Shown: positions 1 to 7,238 of the stretch, piece after piece
Position numbering within the stretch: the stretch's first letter is position 1
Layout of the letters: each line of letters begins with the position of its first letter
Source of the DNA: Streptomyces sp. NBC_01439
GTDB lineage: Bacteria; Actinomycetota; Actinomycetes; Streptomycetales; Streptomycetaceae
Direction: 5' to 3'
Length of the DNA stretch: 64,000 nt
Assembly (NCBI RefSeq): GCF_036227605.1
Contig: NZ_CP109487.1
Span: 4,903,501 to 4,967,500, forward strand
Made by a program: the position numbers and the translations under genes
Notes under the pieces: model-generated
Told to the model about the DNA's origin: nothing
Database searches by the model: none
Seen by the model: only the letters and a program-made list of their open reading frames with translations

Positions 1-244
1 CGACCTGCCGCCGGCCTACGTCGTGGGCTGCGAAATGGACTCGCTGCGCGTGGACGCCGAGAAGTACACCACCCGGCTGCAACAGAACGGCACACCGGTG
101 ACGTACGTGATGGAGGAGGGGATGGTGCACGCCCCGGTGCGCGCCCGCCGGATCAGTGCGCCGGCCGGGGAGTTCTTCGCCCGCTACTGCGACGCCGTGG
201 CCGCCCTGGCGGCCGGAGAGGCGGCCGGCCGTGACGAGCGCTGA
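1..244 (+). CDS. alpha/beta hydrolase (HSL/acetyl-esterase type), C-terminal fragment
   Basis: This is the 3' end of a gene that begins before the window; the reading frame is open from base 2 and stops with TGA at 242-244. The 80 visible residues read like the tail of an alpha/beta-hydrolase-3 (hormone-sensitive lipase-like) enzyme: a beta strand (PAYVVGCEMD), the acidic triad region (EMDSLRVDAEKY), then EGMVHA with the histidine expected to be catalytic. Members hydrolyse esters or amides. The downstream ATP-grasp gene starts 14 bases before this stop, so the two are probably translationally coupled. Substrate unknown; the nucleophile serine lies outside the window. Confidence 0.8.
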   Translation, partial: DLPPAYVVGCEMDSLRVDAEKYTTRLQQNGTPVTYVMEEGMVHAPVRARRISAPAGEFFARYCDAVAALAAGEAAGRDER

Positions 245-1526
245 GCGGACCCCGGACGCACCGCAGGGCCCCTGCGTGATCGTCGACCCGTACTCCTCGG
301 GGGCGCTGTTCGCACAGACGCTCGCCGACCACGGCGTCCCGGTGGTGGCGGTGGTCACCGGCCCCCGGCCGCCGGAGGCCTACGCCTCCTCCTACCAGCC
401 GCAGGACTTCCCCGAGATCATCGTCTACGAGGGCGACCTGGAGGCCGTCGCGCAGCGGCTGCGGGCGCTGGACCCGCGCTGTGTCGTGGCGGGCTGCGAG
501 TCCGGGGTGGAACTGGCCGAACGGCTCGCACCGCTCGTGACGCCCGAGCGGTGCAACGTACCCGAACTCGCCGATGCCCGCAGGGACAAGAGCGCCATGG
601 CGGCCGCCGCCCTGGCGGCGGGCCTGCCGGTCATCCCGCAGATCTGCACCGCCGACGCCGACGAGGTGGCGGCCTGGCTGGAGCGCGAGGGCCTGGCCGG
701 GGCGGACCTGGTCGTCAAACCGCCCAAGAGCGCCAGCACGGACGGCGTGATCAAGCTGACCGGCGGAGAGGACTGGCGGAGCGTGTTCGCGCGCCAGCTC
801 GGCCGGGTCAACCAGTTCGGCGAGGTCGACGACCGGCTCCTGGTCCAGAAGTTCGTCACCGGCACCGAATACGTGATCGACACCTTCAGCCACGACGGCA
901 AGCACGCCGTGGTCGACGTGTGCGCCTACCGCAAGGTCGACAACGGTCCGCACATGGCCGTCTACGACACCATGCGCTGGCTCCCCCCGGACGATCCGGC
1001 CCTGCCCGGCCTCACGGAGTACGTCTTCGGCGTCCTGGACGCGGTGGGTCTGCGCTTCGGCTCAGCCCATGTCGAAGTGATGGGCACCGCGGAGGGACCG
1101 CTGCTCATCGAGCTCGGTGCCCGGCCGCACGGCGGCGGCCAGCCGCGGTTCAACCGCAACGCCACCGGCGACAGCCAGATCGACCGGACCGTGCGCTGGC
1201 TGACCGGGGGCGAACTCCCGCAGGGCTACGAGCTGCTCGTCCACCAGATGTGCGTCTTCCACATCGCGCCCCGCTCCGGAACCGTCCGCGGCACGGCCGC
1301 CCTCGACGTCGTCCGCGACCTGCCCAGCCACCACTTCTCGATCCAGAACCTGGCCGACGGCGATCACGTCCCCGCCACCCGGGACCTGGTCGACAGCCTC
1401 AACTTCGGATTCGTGATCCTCGCCCACCCCGACGCCGAGCAGATCCAGCGGGACTACGAGGCCGTCCGGGCCGCGGAGCGCCTGCTTTCCATCGAGGAGC
1501 AGCGATCAACACCGCCGCCTTCCTGA
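231..1526 (+). CDS. ATP-grasp domain ligase
   Basis: A 431-residue ATP-grasp protein. The family joins a carboxylate to an amine or thiol through an acylphosphate, using ATP. An N-terminal Rossmann-like pre-ATP-grasp part (about 15-110) is followed by the grasp fold: a nucleotide-binding lysine in LVVKPPKSAS near residue 163, and the metal/phosphate segment HVEVMG...LIELGARPHGGG near 280-300. I chose GTG 231 because upstream residues are a low-complexity shadow of the hydrolase gene. Overlaps of 14 bases with the hydrolase and 22 with the LysE gene indicate one operon. Pairing with a LysE exporter resembles loci that make and secrete amino-acid conjugates or dipeptides; this is inference, and the product is unknown. 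Confidence 0.85.
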   Translation: MTSAERTPDAPQGPCVIVDPYSSGALFAQTLADHGVPVVAVVTGPRPPEAYASSYQPQDFPEIIVYEGDLEAVAQRLRALDPRCVVAGCESGVELAERLAPLVTPERCNVPELADARRDKSAMAAAALAAGLPVIPQICTADADEVAAWLEREGLAGADLVVKPPKSASTDGVIKLTGGEDWRSVFARQLGRVNQFGEVDDRLLVQKFVTGTEYVIDTFSHDGKHAVVDVCAYRKVDNGPHMAVYDTMRWLPPDDPALPGLTEYVFGVLDAVGLRFGSAHVEVMGTAEGPLLIELGARPHGGGQPRFNRNATGDSQIDRTVRWLTGGELPQGYELLVHQMCVFHIAPRSGTVRGTAALDVVRDLPSHHFSIQNLADGDHVPATRDLVDSLNFGFVILAHPDAEQIQRDYEAVRAAERLLSIEEQRSTPPPS

Positions 1527-2203
1527 TCAGTTCCCTGGTGGTGATCATGACGCCCGGGCCCGATCTCGTCATGATCACCAACCTGGTGCTGAACGGCTCC
1601 CTGCGGGTGGCCACCGCCGCCGCGCTCGGCATGATCACCGCGGGGGCCGTCCAGGCCGGGCTCGGCGCGGCCGGGCTGGCCGCGCTCCTCGCGGCGAGCC
1701 CGGGGCTCTTCGCCGCCTTCCGCTGGGCCGGCGCGGTCGTACTGCTCGGCTGGGCCGTGCTCGCCCTGCGGCGGGCCACCGGCCGAGCCGGCACCGGCGC
1801 CCCGGCGCCGCCGCCGAAGGCCACGGTCGCGGTCCCCGCGCACGCGACGGGTCAACCGCCCGCCGGCCCCCCTGTACCCGGAAGGGCAGCCGGCAACGCC
1901 GGCCCCTCGGTGCGCCAGGCCTTCGGGCAGGGCCTGCTGTGCACCGGGTCCAATCCCAAGGTGGGCATCTTCCTGATGGCCTTCCTGCCCCAGTTCGTGC
2001 CCGCGGGCACCGCCCCCGAGATCGGCGTCCCGCTGCTGGCCGCCTGCTACCTGGCCCTGGGGCTGCTCTGGCTCCTCATCTGGATGAGGCTGGTCCACCG
2101 GCTCGCCCCGCACCTGCGGTCCCCGCGGGTGCTACGGATCACCGACGGCCTCACCGCCGTCGTGTTCGGGCTCTTCGCCGTCCGGCTGGCACTCGGCGGG
2201 TGA
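1505..2203 (+). CDS. LysE/RhtB-family amino-acid exporter with probable ATC start
   Basis: A 232-residue, roughly six-helix membrane protein of the LysE/RhtB family, which exports amino acids and related small molecules. The signature TPGPD follows the first hydrophobic stretch (residues 15-19), and a second conserved block reads GSNPKVGIFLMAFLPQF. Between helices 3 and 4 is an unusually long Pro/Ala-rich loop (about 95-140). No ATG, GTG or TTG lies in frame near the expected N-terminus. The only well-placed candidate is ATC 1505, with GAGGAG at 1494-1499 and the residue order (I)NTAAFL matching where family members begin. GTG 1538 or 1541 would cut into helix 1. The gene overlaps the ATP-grasp gene by 22 bases. 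Confidence 0.8.
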   Translation: MNTAAFLISSLVVIMTPGPDLVMITNLVLNGSLRVATAAALGMITAGAVQAGLGAAGLAALLAASPGLFAAFRWAGAVVLLGWAVLALRRATGRAGTGAPAPPPKATVAVPAHATGQPPAGPPVPGRAAGNAGPSVRQAFGQGLLCTGSNPKVGIFLMAFLPQFVPAGTAPEIGVPLLAACYLALGLLWLLIWMRLVHRLAPHLRSPRVLRITDGLTAVVFGLFAVRLALGG

Positions 2204-2232
2204 CCCGGCCGCCCGCCCGTGCCCCGCTGCGG

Positions 2233-4419
2233 TCACACCGACCGCAGCGGGCACTGCGCGTCCTCCCGCAGCGCCAGTCCGCGCGCGTAGCGCAGCAACG
2301 GAGCGGGGAGGGAGAACCGGTGGGGCGCGCACTCCCGGAGCAGGCTCACGCCGACGAGCCGGCGCAGTGCGCGCGTCGCCTCCAGCGTGGTCGTGCCCGC
2401 CAGGTCCGCCATGGCGTAGCTGCTGACGAGCCGTCCCTCGGTCCGCGCGAACAGCCGGAACCACCGGCGCAGGGGCTCCGGCAGGGCCGCGTAGGAGAGT
2501 TCGAACGCCGCGTTGACCGCGGTGAACAGGTCGTCCGTCTCGACCGGCAGCTCCCGGAACGCCCCGGCCTCCTGCAACTCCACGCAGAGCTGGGCGACCC
2601 CGACCCGGGGATGCTCCTCCAGACGGGCCGCGAGCAGCCGGATCGCCAGTGGCAGACCTCCGCACCGCCGGTTCAGCGCCCGCGCGGCCAGCGGTTCGGC
2701 GTCCACCCGCCCGCTGCGCAGCAGCCGGGACAGCAGGGTGAGCGCCTCGTCCTCCCCGAGCACGTCGAGGTCGAGCCGCAGCACACCGTCCCGGGCCACC
2801 AGTCCCGGCAGGGTGTCGCGGCTGGTGACGAGGACCGCACAGCCGGCCGCGCCCGGAACGAGCGGCCGGATCTGGCTCTCCTCGCGGGCGTTGTCCAACA
2901 CGATCAGCATCCGCCGGTCCGACAGCAGGGTGCGGTACAGGTTCGCGGCTTCGTCGAGGGACCGGGGGAGCTCCGCGTCGGGGACGCCCAGGGCGCGCAG
3001 GAACGAGGCGAGGGCCTCCTGCGGGTGCAGCGCCCGCCGGTCGGCGTACCCGTGCAGGTCCACGTACAGCTGCCCGTCGGGAAAGCGTTCGCGCACCCGG
3101 TGCGCCCAGCGCACGGCCAGTGCCGTCTTGCCCACCCCGGGAAAACCGGTGACCAGCACGGCCGGAACCTGCCCGACCCGCTCGCCGGTGGGCAGGAGCA
3201 GCCGGTCCAGCCGTTTCAACTCGGCGGCGCGGCCGACGAAGCCCGTGCTCGCCGCCGGCGTCTGCGACGGCCGGGGCCTCGGCGGGGGCGCGACCGGCCG
3301 GGCCGGGGGCGCGGCCGGCACGTCGAACGCGGCCCACGCGGCCGCCGGTCCCGTCCGCGGCCACGGCAGCTGCTGGTGCAGGATCCGCAGGTGAGCGCGG
3401 CGCAGTTCGTCGCCCGGCTGGACGCCGAGCTCCCGGTCGAGCCCGCGGGCCACCTCGGAGTAGGTCTTCAAGGCCTCCCGCTGCTCCCCGCAGCTGGCCA
3501 GCACCAGCATCAGCCGGGCCTGGAGTCCTTCGTGCAGCGGTTCCTCCTCCGTGGCACCGCGCAGGGCCCCCAGCACCCGCTCGGGCCGCCGCACCTGCAG
3601 GGAGAGGTCCGTGTAGAGCAGCAGGCTCTCGACCCGCTGCCGGGCGGCCGCCATGGCGGCGGGATGGTGCGGCAGCAGCGGCTCGCCGGCCAGCAGCGGG
3701 CCGCGCCAGCAGCCGTAGGCGCGTTCGGCCAGCTCGTGGGCGGCTTCCGCGTCCCCGGCCCCGTGCGCCTGCCGCGCCCGTGCCCACAGGTCCTGAAACT
3801 GGGTCAGGTCGACCTGGTCGCGCTCCAGTTCCAGCACGTACCCCGTGTGCGTGCGCGCCAGGAACGAGGGGGCCGGTGTCCCCGCCTGGGCACCGGGGAG
3901 CAACAGCACCCGGCGTGCCTGGCTGACGTAGGTGTGCACGAGGTTCTGGTACGAACGCGGCGGGTCCTTCGGCCACAGCGCGTGCGTGATCTCCCCCAGT
4001 CCGGCCGCCTCGGGGTACCGCAGGGCGAGCAGGGCCAGCAGGCGCCGCACCTTGGCCGCGTGGATGTGGGCCTCGACACCGCGGTAGCGGACGGACAGCG
4101 GGCCGAGGATGCCGATGTGGAGCCGCTGGCTCCCCGGGCGTACGACCTCACGCGCGGGCGGCGCCAACTGCCGTGCGGTGTCCGCGTCGAGACCCAGCAC
4201 GCGGGCCAACAGCCGCACGGTCCGCGTCTGGGGCCGGTGCACCCGGCCGTGCTCGATGTCCCGCAGGACCCGCACGCTCACCCCGGCGCGTTCCGCCAGC
4301 TCGCGCTGTGTCAGTCCCTCCCGTCCCCGGAACGAGAGCAGTCGTTCGCCGAACGACCAGCTGCCGCCGCCTAAGTCTTCGTCCGCGGTCGGGGTGCCGC
4401 GGACGGGGTTCCCCATCAT
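2233..4419 (-). CDS. SARP-family transcriptional regulator with N-terminal XRE HTH and NB-ARC domain (AfsR-like)
   Basis: A 728-residue regulator. An XRE/Cro-type HTH (about 25-80: LTQRELAERAGVSVRVLRD) precedes an OmpR-like winged helix (about 95-190) and a BTAD domain (about 190-335). An NB-ARC ATPase follows, with P-loop GFPGVGKTAL near 425, Walker B LIVLDNA near 505 and CGGLPLA near 585. Streptomyces antibiotic regulatory proteins activate nearby biosynthetic or developmental genes, with the ATPase as switch. Classical AfsR is about 990 residues with TPRs; this one stops soon after NB-ARC, so sensory repeats appear to be missing. The start is uncertain: paired ATGs at 4419 and 4416 have no strong ribosome site, and the frame stays open to about 4839, but the extra residues look non-coding. 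It faces the ECF sigma gene divergently. Confidence 0.85.
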   Translation of the reverse strand: MMGNPVRGTPTADEDLGGGSWSFGERLLSFRGREGLTQRELAERAGVSVRVLRDIEHGRVHRPQTRTVRLLARVLGLDADTARQLAPPAREVVRPGSQRLHIGILGPLSVRYRGVEAHIHAAKVRRLLALLALRYPEAAGLGEITHALWPKDPPRSYQNLVHTYVSQARRVLLLPGAQAGTPAPSFLARTHTGYVLELERDQVDLTQFQDLWARARQAHGAGDAEAAHELAERAYGCWRGPLLAGEPLLPHHPAAMAAARQRVESLLLYTDLSLQVRRPERVLGALRGATEEEPLHEGLQARLMLVLASCGEQREALKTYSEVARGLDRELGVQPGDELRRAHLRILHQQLPWPRTGPAAAWAAFDVPAAPPARPVAPPPRPRPSQTPAASTGFVGRAAELKRLDRLLLPTGERVGQVPAVLVTGFPGVGKTALAVRWAHRVRERFPDGQLYVDLHGYADRRALHPQEALASFLRALGVPDAELPRSLDEAANLYRTLLSDRRMLIVLDNAREESQIRPLVPGAAGCAVLVTSRDTLPGLVARDGVLRLDLDVLGEDEALTLLSRLLRSGRVDAEPLAARALNRRCGGLPLAIRLLAARLEEHPRVGVAQLCVELQEAGAFRELPVETDDLFTAVNAAFELSYAALPEPLRRWFRLFARTEGRLVSSYAMADLAGTTTLEATRALRRLVGVSLLRECAPHRFSLPAPLLRYARGLALREDAQCPLRSV

Positions 4420-4899
4420 GTCCGGAATGCGGGTACGGCCGAAAGGAATACAGGAAGTAAACGTCTTGTGAATCGTTTTTCCATTGCCGTGGGCAGAACG
4501 GTCGCCACCACGCCTCCCCCGAGACCTCGCCGGATCTTGAGCTAAGAACCGTGAGCGACCCAGCCGAGCGCCACAGCTCGTCCGCAACTCTAGCTTCGCG
4601 GTGCGACCACTGGTCAAGGGGCTCAGCCCCCTTTGTTCCGCAGCGACCGCATCGCACCCCTTGTTACCTCCGGCTTTCGCAACCCCGCGAATATCGGCCA
4701 GCTGGCGGGAAATAGTCGATCCCCTCATGGTCCACGGGAGTGTGATCTCCGACGGACCCGGGAAGATCAATCCGGAGCGTCCGATATGCGGATGACATAA
4801 AGGGAACTGGATATCACGCCGAATACGAATGGCGGGCAAAGCAAAAGGATTCTCGCGTGAGGTGCAACGTTCTCAAGCGGGCCGGTGTTCACAAGGGGG
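4420..4899. promoter_or_regulatory. divergent intergenic region between SARP regulator and ECF sigma gene
   Basis: About 480 bases with no convincing gene and visibly lower GC than the flanks. It must hold the divergent promoters. Just before the sigma gene, CAACGTT at 4865-4871 is followed about 17 bases later by GGTGTT, a spacing compatible with an ECF-type -35 (AAC-containing) and -10, so the sigma factor may drive its own gene. No clear SARP heptamer direct repeats were found by eye. Confidence 0.35.
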
Positions 4900-5562
4900 A
4901 TGGACGAGACGACCCTGCCACTGACGGAACTGCTCGCGACCGACCTGGACGACGGGTTCACCGAACTCGTACGCACCCAGGCCAGTACCGTGCGCGCCGT
5001 CCTGCTGCGTCTGTCCGGCTCCGCGCGGGACGCCGACGACCTGGGCCAGGAAACGTTCCTGCGCGCCTACTCCGCCCTGCGCGACTACCCGCCCGAGCGC
5101 CGCGGGCAGCTCCAGCCGCGCGCCTGGCTGTTGACCATCGCCGCGAACGTGTGGCGCAACCACGTCCGCACCCTGAGCCGGCGGCCCGGCGTCGCCGACG
5201 GCATCGAAGTCACGGCCGTCGAACTCCCGGACGGCTCCCCCGGGCCGGAACAGCTCGCGCTCGACGGGGCCCGCCGGGCCCGGCTGGTGGCCGCTCTGTC
5301 CGGCCTCCCGGACCACCACCGACTGCCCGTGGTCCTGCGGCACATCGGCGAGCTGAGCTACCAGGAGGTGGCCGGGATCCTGGACTGCCCGGTCGGCACG
5401 GTGAAGGCCCAGGTGTCGCGGGGCCTGGCCGCCCTGCGCGCGGAGCCCGGCCTGGCCGCCGACCTCGCGACGTACGAAGCGGCCGGGGCGCCGGCCGGGG
5501 GAACGACGGCGAAGACGGCACACGAACCGGCCCGGAAGGAAAGGAAGGAGGCGACGGAATGA
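4900..5562 (+). CDS. ECF-subfamily RNA polymerase sigma factor
   Basis: A 220-residue sigma-70 family protein with only regions 2 and 4. Region 2 is about 25-95 (DADDLGQETFLRAYSALRDY); region 4 is about 125-185 (LPVVLRHIGELSYQEVAGIL, then CPVGTVKAQVSRGLAALR), the HTH that reads -35 elements. It would direct polymerase to a stress or repair regulon. ATG 4900 is chosen; GTG 4885 in the same frame is the alternative, and the AAGGGGG at 4893-4899 lies unusually close to 4900. A short charged tail follows region 4. The stop overlaps the ATG of the Ada-like gene (ATGA, 5559-5562), and no conventional zinc-finger anti-sigma gene is next to it. Confidence 0.9.
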   Translation: MDETTLPLTELLATDLDDGFTELVRTQASTVRAVLLRLSGSARDADDLGQETFLRAYSALRDYPPERRGQLQPRAWLLTIAANVWRNHVRTLSRRPGVADGIEVTAVELPDGSPGPEQLALDGARRARLVAALSGLPDHHRLPVVLRHIGELSYQEVAGILDCPVGTVKAQVSRGLAALRAEPGLAADLATYEAAGAPAGGTTAKTAHEPARKERKEATE

Positions 5563-6335
5563 GACTGCCGGACGAGTTGGACACGTTGCGCGAGGCGGCA
5601 CCCGCGGGGTTCGCGGCGCGCGTGCTGGACCGCGTGGGCGTTCCGGCACATCGCTACGACTGCTACGTGCGGGCCGACTCCCCGGTCGGCCCCCTCTACG
5701 TCGCCCACGGGCGGGGCGCGGTGACCGGCGCCGCCGCCACCGACTGGTACGACGACGACCGGGCGTTCGAGGACTCCTACCGGGCCCGGACCGGGCGGTC
5801 GGTGCTCTCCGGGATCAAGCCCCCGCCGGGTCTGGCACGGGCCCTGCGCGGCCGGGACCGGACCCTGCGCTACGCGTTCGGGCCGCTCGCCAACGAACAG
5901 CGCGCCGTCCTGCAAGCCACCCGGGCCATCCCGTTCGGGCAGCTCCGTCCGGCGGCCTGGCTGGCCCGCGAAGCCGGAATGCCGGGTCTCGCACCCGAGA
6001 CGGTCGTGGCGGCCGTCCGGGCCAATCCCGTCCCCGTGCTCGTGCCCGCGCACCGGCTGTGCACGGACGACGGGCTCCCGGCGGACTGCGGGCTGCCGGC
6101 CGGGTTCGAACGGCGGCTGCGCGAGTGGGAGGGGGTGGACGCCGAGCGGGTGGAACGGTTCGTGCGGGCCGGCGCCCGGTTCCTGGGCAGCGGCACCACA
6201 CGGATCTTCTGCTACCCGACGTGCGCGCACGCGCGCCGCATCACCACCCGCCACGAGGTGCCCTTCACCTCGGCCGACGAGGCGTCCGCCGCCGGGTTCC
6301 GGGGCTGCCTCAGCTGCCGGCCGGCCGTCGTCTGA
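5559..6335 (+). CDS. Ada-like protein: alkyltransferase-like domain without catalytic Cys plus C-terminal Ada zinc/phosphotriester domain
   Basis: A 258-residue protein whose ATG overlaps the sigma-factor stop, with AGGAAGGAG at 5541-5549 as ribosome site. Residues about 35-192 resemble the O6-alkylguanine-DNA alkyltransferase fold (SPVGPLYVAH; AIPFGQLR; ANPVPVLVPAHRL). However, the PCHR active-site motif reads VPAHR (162-166), so the acceptor cysteine is alanine (Ala164), as in non-enzymatic alkyltransferase-like proteins. Residues about 205-258 match the Ada N-terminal domain (GTTRIFCYPTC, then AAGFRGCLSCRP). All four zinc cysteines are kept (218, 222, 250, 253), including the position that takes methyl groups from phosphotriesters in Ada. 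Domain order is reversed relative to Ada and no AraC-type HTH is present. A damage sensor partnered with the sigma factor is inferred, not shown. Confidence 0.75.
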   Translation: MRLPDELDTLREAAPAGFAARVLDRVGVPAHRYDCYVRADSPVGPLYVAHGRGAVTGAAATDWYDDDRAFEDSYRARTGRSVLSGIKPPPGLARALRGRDRTLRYAFGPLANEQRAVLQATRAIPFGQLRPAAWLAREAGMPGLAPETVVAAVRANPVPVLVPAHRLCTDDGLPADCGLPAGFERRLREWEGVDAERVERFVRAGARFLGSGTTRIFCYPTCAHARRITTRHEVPFTSADEASAAGFRGCLSCRPAVV

Positions 6336-6352
6336 CCCCCATCGACGGGCAT

Positions 6353-6398
6353 GAAAAATGCCCTCCGAGGCTGCGTTTCCGCAGGTCGGAGGGCATTT
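6353..6398 (-). terminator. terminator of tRNA-Ala, bidirectional with the Ada-like gene
   Basis: Inverted repeat AAATGCCCTCCGA / TCGGAGGGCATTT with a short GC-rich loop. On the minus strand the stem is followed by a run of T, fitting a terminator directly after the tRNA 3' end; on the plus strand it can also stop the sigma/Ada-like transcript. Confidence 0.8.
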
Positions 6399-6404
6399 AC
6401 TAGG

Positions 6405-6477
6405 TGGAGCCTAGGAGATTCGAACTCCTGACATCTGCCTTGCAAAGGCAGCGCTCTACCAACTGAGCTAAGGCCCC
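6405..6477 (-). tRNA. tRNA-Ala (anticodon TGC)
   Basis: A 73-base cloverleaf on the minus strand: acceptor GGGGCCT pairs with AGGCTCC (one G-T pair) and the discriminator is A. The D-loop region reads AGCTCAGTTGGTAGAGC. The anticodon stem CTGCC/GGCAG frames TTTGCAA (anticodon TGC), and the T-arm is AGGAGTTCGAATCTCCT. CCA is not encoded. The pairing and invariant bases leave little doubt. Confidence 0.97.
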
Positions 6478-6639
6478 ATGGAACTGGACGCACCCGTCCC
6501 GTCCGGGAGGTGTGGTCGTTCCGCAGAACAGAGTACCGGGTGTACCCCCTCATCTCGCAAAATGATAGGGACTCCCGCCGTGCGACCACTCTCCGTAAGA
6601 TGCTGGCGAGGTTCGCACCAGCGAAGGGGAGAGGTAAGA

Positions 6640-7188
6640 GTGGACGCAGTACAACAAGAGGCCACGGCCAGAGCCAGAGAGCTTCAGCGCAGTTGGTACG
6701 GGGAGCCGCTGGGAGCGCTCTTCCGCCGGCTCATAGATGACCTCGGCTTGAACCAGGCCCGCCTCGCTGCCGTCCTCGGACTGTCGGCGCCCATGCTGTC
6801 CCAGCTGATGAGCGGCCAGCGCGCCAAGATCGGGAACCCGGCCGTGGTCCAGCGCGTCCAGGCCCTCCAGGATCTCGCCGGCCAGGTGGCCGACGGAAGC
6901 GTCAGCGCGGGGGAGGCCACCGACCGGATGGACGAGATCAAGAGGACCCAGGGGGGCTCCGTCCTCAGCAACAGCGGTCAGACCACCACCAGTTCCGGCG
7001 CGCCCACGGTCAAGCGGGTCGTCCGCGAGATCCAGTCGCTGCTGCGCTCGGTCTCCGCGGCCGGCGACATCATCGACGCGGCGAACACCCTCGCCCCCAG
7101 CCACCCGGAACTGGCAGAGTTCCTCCGGGTGTACGGCGCGGGCCGCACCGCCGACGCGGTCGCCCACTACGAGGCCCACCAGAACTGA
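6640..7188 (+). CDS. Cro/C1-type HTH DNA-binding protein
   Basis: A 182-residue protein with an HTH at about 30-75 (LGLNQARLAAVLGLSAPMLS, then QLMSGQRAKIGNP). A helical C-terminal half follows (VKRVVREIQSLLRSVSAAGD... ending AVAHYEAHQN). GTG 6640 is chosen because GGGGAGAGG at 6627-6634 sits five bases upstream, whereas translation of the open frame before it looks non-coding. The same kind of protein sits near tRNA-Ala close to the Streptomyces origin. The kinase gene follows 50 bases later on the same strand, so they may share a transcript. Target DNA and ligand are unknown. Confidence 0.85.
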   Translation: MDAVQQEATARARELQRSWYGEPLGALFRRLIDDLGLNQARLAAVLGLSAPMLSQLMSGQRAKIGNPAVVQRVQALQDLAGQVADGSVSAGEATDRMDEIKRTQGGSVLSNSGQTTTSSGAPTVKRVVREIQSLLRSVSAAGDIIDAANTLAPSHPELAEFLRVYGAGRTADAVAHYEAHQN

Positions 7189-7238
7189 CACGCACGGGGC
7201 GTACGACGAACGACGGGTGACGGGGGACGGGCGCAGCG

